A stretch of 64,000 nucleotides of DNA, from assembly GCA_963556495.2 (NCBI GenBank), contig OY747712.1, positions 7,812,581-7,876,580 on the forward strand, written 5' to 3'. The position numbers and the translations under genes are program-made. The notes beneath the pieces were generated by a model, which was not told the DNA's origin, did not search any database, and saw only the letters and a list, made by a program, of their open reading frames with translations. The stretch comes from Valencia hispanica. Its lineage: Eukaryota; Chordata; Actinopteri; Cyprinodontiformes; Valenciidae. Positions 58,172-64,000 of the stretch are shown one piece after another. Positions within the stretch are counted from its first letter, which is position 1; each line of letters begins with the position of its first letter.

Positions 58172-60922
58172 AGGCATACTCCACAACTTTCACGATATTT
58201 GCTCTCTGTCGCCCTCTTCAGGCTTGGCTCGCAACATCACTGCCCTTAAAATCAAATCTCTCTGTTGCTCATAAGAGGCATTTTTCAGTGGCTGCTTTCC
58301 AAATCGCTTGCCCAAACAACAAGCAAGCGCCGTTTCAGTTCGCAATTCAAGGTCGGGGTAACTTAGAGTAAAGATCTCACGGCTAGATATTCAGTTTGGG
58401 GGGGAGGTCGGGGTAATTGGAAAAAACAGTGGGATTAGATACAGAGAACGTCTAAGCGCCACGTAGCAAACACCTCCCGACACTAGAATCAGCCAACATC
58501 TTTAGTTGTTTTTTGGAAAAAATCAAACGACAAAGATATAAATCACTAGCTTGAAAAAACCAAAAGAAAAAAGTTTGACTTATATACTGAAATACAGCGA
58601 CTGGGTCATTCCATGAAATCGGTGCCTTTTCAATTTTGAAAATTTAAAATGGAAACTATATCTAATTTTTTTTTTTAAGTAGCCAGGAATCAAAGAATGT
58701 TTAAAATGACAGGAAATTATATCGTGCCATCTCAGGCTGTGTTATTTCATATTTTATCACTGTTTTACCCCTCATTGTTTTCATAATCTTGTCAACCCTG
58801 TTGCTGACATAATCTTAACAAAATACAATATTTCTAATTATAAATATGCAATATATGGTACACATATTAGCAGTTGTTTAGTCTCTGTTTCCATTTAGAT
58901 TATTTTTAATTGTGGATTTTTTTCTCCAATTAGATATTTGTCATGCAGAATATCAAATGCACCCTCATTTTGCATGGTGATCACATGTTTAAACATACAT
59001 AAGATATTTTCTAGAAGAGAAATGTTGGAAAAATGGCCCAGTCAAAAATATATTGTAGATTAAATTGCAATGGTAAGACTTTAAAGTGCATTTGAATTGT
59101 CATTTTAAAAAAAAATCAAATGAATGAGAACAACAGGGTTGACATTATGGTAACGGGGTGACAAAAGTAATAGTAACAGGACACACATTCTGCTGCCTAC
59201 ACTGCACATCTTTGTCTACACTACACTATATGAAGTTTTATCTTCCAAGTCAGTAAGTAGTAGCTGGTAAGATTATTTTGTATTTGATTGGCATTATTGT
59301 CTTAGTGAAGCACATATTTCTAAGAGGTCTATATTTTTCATCATTGTCATTCTATTCATACATAATTGACAAAGTTACCCTTTCCCTTATCTTGACATAA
59401 ATTTAAAAGCTCAAGATGACTTAGCCAGCCGTGAATTGCTGGCCCCAGCTGGTTTCAGATAGGCAAAGGCAAAGGCTAACCTTTAAAGATAATACAACAA
59501 GGGTAAACACTATTTTGTGTCATCCCTGTTACTCACGTGACAAATCCTGTTACTGTGGAAAGGTAACAGGGTTGACCATTTTAAGCTAATTTGCATGTGG
59601 CTAGCTGAAATAAATGCTGGCTAAATTACTTGTAGATATTGATCATATTTTGAGAAAACGAAAATTGTTCAGGTTTCTATGTTGAAAAGTGGTAACAGGG
59701 TTGACGTTGTATGCTCGTCCCCCCTGGTTAAACCTTGCAAAAACATCGAAAATTGTCCATCAGAAAAGAGAGAATTTTTTTTGTCACTGAACTGCTAGCA
59801 TCCTGGTTCAGAGATGATGCAACCTCCTGTCAATCATGTCAAATCTGGAATCTACCATTATTTTTCTAGGGTTTTTTCGTAAGGGTTACAGGGTTGACAT
59901 GAAGTTAGGGGACAGTGATAAATTGGTAAATATTTATAATGATTAATATAGATTATTACCAAAAAAAACTGTTTTACAATAAGACTATACCCTAAACAAT
60001 ATCTAAATGTAAAAATGTTAACATTTTGCCAACATTTTACAAATTAAAAGTCCTGTAAACAAACAACAATAACAGTGAGGGACAGGCCAAAAACCTCACC
60101 CTCATATTCATAAAAGTGATTTTAATTATTTGAAATAATATTTAATTGACTTTAATTTGATGTTGTATTAAGGAGAGAAGATATGGTAATGTTATATTTT
60201 TAAATTACATATTAATTTGCTGTCACAATAGTTTTATGAGTAATTACTTCTTGGGGACGCAAAAGGCACCGATTTCATGGAATGACCCGACTACGCCGGA
60301 ATTTGCTGGTTTATCTACAGAACCGAGTCTTACACGTTAGCATCACATTAGCCTCTAGGTGGCTAACGGAGATCGACTCGGTTGTGTAATTCACGTTACT
60401 ACTGTAAGGCATATCGTGCAAACTATGTTCATCCACCTCCACACATTGAATAAATAGCTTTCTCAGGACTGTATAACGACATCATGCCAGACCAAACACT
60501 ATAACCCCGATGAAATCATTGATTACTTGCCTATCCATTAGCAGCACGGCTAACTCGGCGTCCGTAGTACATGACGTTCGTTCCAAAAGAACTCTCCAAT
60601 GAAGAAAAGCTGGCCCAATATTTACTCTGGTCATTGCTCTCTATCATGTTCTCTTTTTCTTTTTCTAGCTTCTTCTGATATGGGATTTCTCGGTCTCTTT
60701 GGTGGATACGCCATCTCTACAGTCTAAACAGCGAGGCTGTATGACTCTGCCGTAAAGCAGAACTCAGTCGGTACTTCCGGCGGCGGGGCGGGCCGCCGCC
60801 CAAAAGTTCTATAGTGCAGAAAAAAGCCAAGGACCCCTATAAGGTGGTGATAACTCTAAAAATTCCACCATAACCTTTGAAAAAAAGATTATATTAAGGT
60901 GTAAAAGTTGCGGAATGCTGCT
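58172..60922. mobile_element. 2.75-kb TTAA-flanked element (Kolobok/piggyBac-like)
   Basis: The left end is AGGCATACTCCACAACTTTC. The right end, GTTGCGGAATGCTGCT, reads AGCAGCATTCCGCAAC in reverse. Both are flanked by TTAA (58168-58171, 60923-60926). Near the right end is a CpG-rich stretch (CGGCGGCGGGGCGGGCCGCC). It is interrupted by the element at 58603-60288; without that it is about 1.07 kb and non-autonomous. TTAA plus an AG start favours Kolobok over piggyBac (which usually starts CCC). Confidence 0.75.
58603..60288. mobile_element. 1686-bp GGGTCATTCCATGAAATC element nested in the TTAA element
   Basis: Perfect inverted ends: GGGTCATTCCATGAAATCGG at left and CCGATTTCATGGAATGACCC at right, continuing inward as TGCCTTTT. 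Flanks share GACT (58599-58602, 60289-60292). The interior is AT-rich, lacks frames, and repeats AACAGGGTTGAC-type motifs at least five times. It is a non-autonomous DNA element of unknown superfamily. Confidence 0.8.
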
Positions 60923-61550
60923 TTAAAGTGGAAAGATAGTTGATTGGCAAGAAGAAAGCCTTTACCTTTCCTGCAGTCACAGGTGTAAATGGAGTTCACC
61001 ATACTGTACCTTATTGAGAACTTATCCACAGCTAATTGCTGCTGTAGTACTAGTTATAGATGTTTGGTAACAAACATTTTAGAGAGGTCTGCACTGAAAC
61101 AAAGAAGGAATATGTGGAAAAAGAAAATCTCAGTGTTCACTGTTACGCATGGTGGAGTTTCTGTGTTGCTGTGGGTCTGTTCCCCCCCCCAAAAGGCTCT
61201 GTACGCCTTTACAGATATGCCGATGATGTGGCACTGTATGAAAGACGAGTGGCAGTATGACAGGTTGAGGTCAAACTCCTAAGGGAAGCAGCCACAGGGC
61301 TGAGTGGTGGGAAGGTGTGGAGCACCACCCTATTTTTACCGCTTCGTTCTCTCTACAACAGTGACATGGCTTTCAGATGGGCCCCTCTTTAAGGATATAT
61401 CACTGAACAGCTTTGTGAAAGAAAATAGTCCTGTTGTTTAGCACAGTAACTTCTAAAATTAGGGTTAACACCTCATGGTGAGCTCTGAAGCAACCAGTGG
61501 GCAAATCTTCAGATGATATTTAGATATATAAAATACCTGCTTAAAGAATA
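60923..61550. other. Stretch with a possible Tc1-like transposase scrap
   Basis: At 61126-61190 on + the frame reads KISVFTVTHGGVSVLLWVC, similar to T-V-K-H-G-G-G-S-V-M-L-W-G-C of Tc1 transposases. The flanks do not extend the match convincingly. Confidence 0.35.
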
Positions 61551-61559
61551 TTGCTAACG

Positions 61560-61935
61560 TTATGTCAGAAAAAAACATACAATAGGCTTGAAGCGTTTGA
61601 AAAAGTGACTTATTGTGATGTTACAATAAGCACAATTTGCATATACCCGCCCCTCACCTGTCGAACTCCGCCCACCAATTCCATGCCATTCTCATGTGTA
61701 GCAAACTTGCAGCCTAGCAGCAAGATGGGTGGGCGTGGTCTCCAACCACTAATTTACATAAAAGCAACAGAGCCCTCTAAACAGCTCATTACAAAAGGGA
61801 CTGAAACTGTCAAGAACTGAGATGGTGAGATCGCTTTTTGTGAGAGTGATTTTGTGCAAAGAAATTCATTAAAATGTTTTGTACAGACCATAAACCTGTT
61901 ATAACTTGTTTACAGAGAGACATAATATAAGCTCC
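61560..61935. mobile_element. Dispersed fish repeat (short DNA-element type)
   Basis: AATTTACATAAAAGCAACAG, AGCCCTCTAAACAGCTCATT and GTTTTGTACAGACCATAAAC, ending GACATAATATAAGCTCC, resemble a repeat seen often in fish introns. No terminal duplication was defined. Confidence 0.45.
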
Positions 61936-62770
61936 TTTGTAAGCTTGGTCTTCCTGAGGTCTCCACTCTGCAGCATGTTTCCGTTTCCACTGTTTGTGGA
62001 CAGGATTTTAATTAGTCTGAAAATCTTCCTTCCCTCTGCCACTTAAAAAACAAAAACAATAAGAAGTGTTGTTCTGTCACTCCAGGTTTAGCAACTCATT
62101 TGCAGTTTTTTTTTGTATGCCGTGTAAAATCATAGCTCTGCGTTTAGAGCCGCATTGTCTCATGCCATTGTCCTTTTCATTTACAGTGGGAGTCGCAGTC
62201 GTTCATTACAGCAGACTGACATTATAGCTCGGAGCTCCGCGAAGGAGGCATGAGCCAAAAGTTAGACGTTGTGTCGATATTTCATTGTGGTCACGTATCC
62301 AGCAGACAGAAAATGACAGTTTGCTCAGGCGTGTGAATGAAGATATTGTATTTGCTGCAAAGAGACTGTGAGAGATTATTTTTTTATGAAGTTTTCCTTA
62401 TTTAACCAGTGAAAGCCTGCTGAGCAATTGAGATTTCTAGCAGACAAAGGTCCGCAGTTGGTGAAGTGCCTTGAATTTTCTGTTCTAAAAATGACATTTC
62501 TTTTCCCTCAGAGGACACAAATTCTCAACACTTAAAGTTGGGTTTAAAAATCTAGCTGTCTACTACTGATCACAGGTTATCTGGCAGTGGAAAATAAAAC
62601 TGTATTTTTGATACCTTATAATAGAAGCTTATGATAACGACGGTTGTGGAGGGTGTTTAGTTCCCAAACCCTCAACTTTGCCTTTTTCAGGTGGTGTGGT
62701 TCTGTATTCTTTGGTGGTTTCTGGGCTTGTCCAACTAAATGGACACTGCAGTGTAAGAGCAAGACCTTGT
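61936..62770. other. AT-rich stretch
   Basis: Nothing recognised. Confidence 0.35.
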
Positions 62771-62905
62771 TTGAGGGACTCTATAGTGTACATCCCTTCT
62801 GGTCTCCAGAATGAGCTGTGTAGTGTCCTTTGGGAGAGGGATGTCTGGGTGTCTCACCTGTTACCTGTGCAACTTGAGTTTAGACTTGAGTAAGCCGAAA
62901 GTTAT
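62771..62905 (+). mobile_element. RTE-like LINE, C-terminal remnant
   Basis: The + frame reads LRDSIVYIPSGLQNELCSV, then LWERDVWVSHLLPVQLE. This fits R-D-Y-I-x-x-L...E-R-D-V-W-V-S-L-L-P of RTE-type ORF ends. Confidence 0.5.
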
Positions 62906-63681
62906 GGATGGAGACAAGAAATAGTTTCAGCACCAAGCCTAGTTTAGCATTTGAACGGCTTTTCTGGTTGCACTGGCACCCTCTTTAGGGTTTAAGAACA
63001 CCAGAACGGTCTAGAGGTTTTCCACAACCTCTGGATTCTGGGAGTTCACGTAAAGCATATTAAAGTCTTGCAAAAGTTAGACGTTTAGCTCTCTCATGGG
63101 GCACCAAAGTGAAGGTTATGTTTTTAACATAAAGAAAAAGGTTCTTGGTTCAAGGAGGTGAAGTTCATGAAAGGTAACTTTAAATCTCACTCGAAATCTT
63201 CAGCAGACTTGTCGTTTCACTCTCACTTCCCCTGGTTCATGTTGAACCTCACTTTCTCTTATGCCCCCCCCCCCCCCACCACCTCGATCTGTAAATTGAG
63301 ATTGGAAATACAGCTTTGAATGTAAAAGTGCTTTGAGTGATCAGTAAAACCCTGAAAGTGCTATATGAATGCAGTGCATTTACATTTGATGTAATGTTTT
63401 GCATAATTAGAGTTAAGTGCCATGATGGCTGTGGGATAAATCTGGTCTTCAGTCTGCCTGTGCGGGATTTGATCTGACAGGGCTGATATTTTATCTGCGT
63501 ATGACCACATTATCCTGTAGTCTTCAGTTGTGAGGTTGAACGTTTTCGGTCCCTGTGAAGGCTGCCTGGTAAAGAGTATCTGTTGTGAGAGCTTCAAATA
63601 ACTGTACATCAAGTAGCTTCATGACTTGTTATCCATTGTGAGGGAGCTGTGATTGATGCGTTCCCGTCCTCCGTTCTGCAG
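62906..63681. other. Intron end, with C run
   Basis: C(14) at 63264-63277. A (TTGAATG-like) TGCTTTGAGTGATCAGTAAA and AGTGCTATATGAATGCAGTG at 63330-63380 resembles a LINE 3' tail. The acceptor TTCTGCAG closes the intron. Confidence 0.45.
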
Positions 63682-63879
63682 GAGCTCTGTCGGCAGCGTA
63701 TGTCGGTCAAACCATCCGTGGACCGCCCCGAGCCGATTTCCTCCAGGATCAACAGCGTCTCGTCTCAGTTCAGCGAAGGCGGTCCGGCCATCAGCCCCTC
63801 CGGACGCAGCAGCATCTCCTCGTGGAGCGAGGAGCCCGCCCACTCAAACATGGACATCTCTACTGGTCACATGATTCTG
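63682..63879 (+). CDS. ptprn2: ptprn2 juxtamembrane cytosolic exon, partial gene
   Basis: This internal coding exon has 198 nt (66 codons, phase 0 at both ends), with acceptor TTCTGCAG and a strong donor GTGAGT. The peptide begins [10 protein letters not shown], has a serine-rich middle ([14 protein letters not shown], then [13 protein letters not shown]) and ends [11 protein letters not shown]. These are signature residues of the IA-2/phogrin segment between the membrane and the phosphatase domain. SRINS contains an R-x-x-S basophilic-kinase consensus. Joined to the exon ending at 39400 it keeps frame and rebuilds ATYQ-ELCRQ, including a YQEL (YxxPhi) sorting-type motif across the junction. 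The phosphatase domain must lie beyond the right edge of the window. The family call is secure; PTPRN2 rather than PTPRN rests on both exons together. Confidence 0.95.
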
Positions 63880-64000
63880 GTGAGTCTCCTGTTTAATCGC
63901 TTTGCTGTTATTTCACTGACTCATCTTTTACATTCCACTCTGAGGGCGGGAGAAAAGTTATGCATTTTCTGAATATGATACATTTAAAATTGAGATTTTA
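63880..64000 (+). other. ptprn2: Start of the next ptprn2 intron
   Basis: It begins GTGAGTCTCC directly after the codons for HMIL. Only 121 bases are in the window, and no other feature is visible. Confidence 0.9.

Larger units (their letters stand above)
39401..63681 (+). other. ptprn2: ptprn2 intron between the TM and juxtamembrane exons
   Basis: This 24,281-bp phase-0 intron starts GTAGGAGG and ends TTCTGCAG. No other ptprn2 exon was recognised in it. Its contents are listed separately: repeats of at least seven kinds, several microsatellites and one perfect hairpin. Long introns are usual for PTPRN2 in vertebrates. Confidence 0.9.

Noticed and set aside
61060..61260. YADDVALY in a + frame, like a reverse transcriptase active site
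   Set aside because: No RT motifs flank it. The same DNA in the other frame looks more like a Tc1 scrap (TVTHGGVSVLLW), so the YADD is taken as chance.

Overview
The window is vertebrate nuclear DNA, most likely from a teleost fish. It is AT-rich, with long non-coding stretches, GT-AG splice sites, long CA/GT microsatellites and many degenerate transposons of types common in bony fish (Tc1-like, hAT, PIF/Harbinger, a TTAA-flanked element, a CACTA-like element, tRNA-headed SINEs with (GGAT)n tails, L2/Rex1-like and RTE-like LINE ends). There is no bacterial-style gene packing, and most long open frames are chance frames in low-complexity DNA or transposon remnants.

Only one host gene is recognisable: part of ptprn2 (phogrin / IA-2beta, a receptor-type protein tyrosine phosphatase of dense-core secretory granules) on the + strand. 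Two consecutive coding exons are present. Exon A (39188-39400) encodes the end of the luminal stalk, the transmembrane helix and the first cytosolic residues. Exon B (63682-63879) encodes the juxtamembrane cytosolic segment that leads into the phosphatase domain. Both have canonical splice sites and phase 0 at both ends, and they join as ...ATYQ/ELCRQ.... Positions 1-39187 lie upstream with no recognisable exon, 39401-63681 is a 24.3-kb intron, and 63880-64000 starts the next intron.

The introns are a layered transposon record. At 8.2-9.7 kb an L2/Rex1-like LINE interrupts a Tc1-like transposase gene. At 11.66-13.24 kb a minus-strand SINE is split by two DNA elements, one with telomere-like repeats and one 858-bp fold-back element with a TA target duplication. 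The interval 21.1-26.1 kb holds a MADF exon with an upstream intron, an inverted copy of that intron, a 746-bp Harbinger element (TTA duplication) with a second MADF exon, and a 1594-bp hAT element (8-bp duplication CTGTCAAC). At 31.33-31.87 kb lies a compact TIR element with a helix-turn-helix-like frame.

Inside the 24-kb intron are an inverted partner of the 31.9-kb repeat (44.5-45.4 kb), two copies of a TAGGGGTGTAAC hAT family, a 6.1-kb CACTGTAAAAA-ended element holding a chain of splice-bounded segments, a SINE and a GGGGTAAGATGAGCC element, and a 2.75-kb TTAA-flanked element nested by a 1.69-kb GGGTCATTCC element.

Other points of interest are a perfect 24-bp hairpin at 40107-40158, promoter-like DNA at 33.4-34.0 kb and guanine-rich DNA at 29.6-29.85 kb. 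Transposon family names come from remembered consensus features and were not checked against a database.
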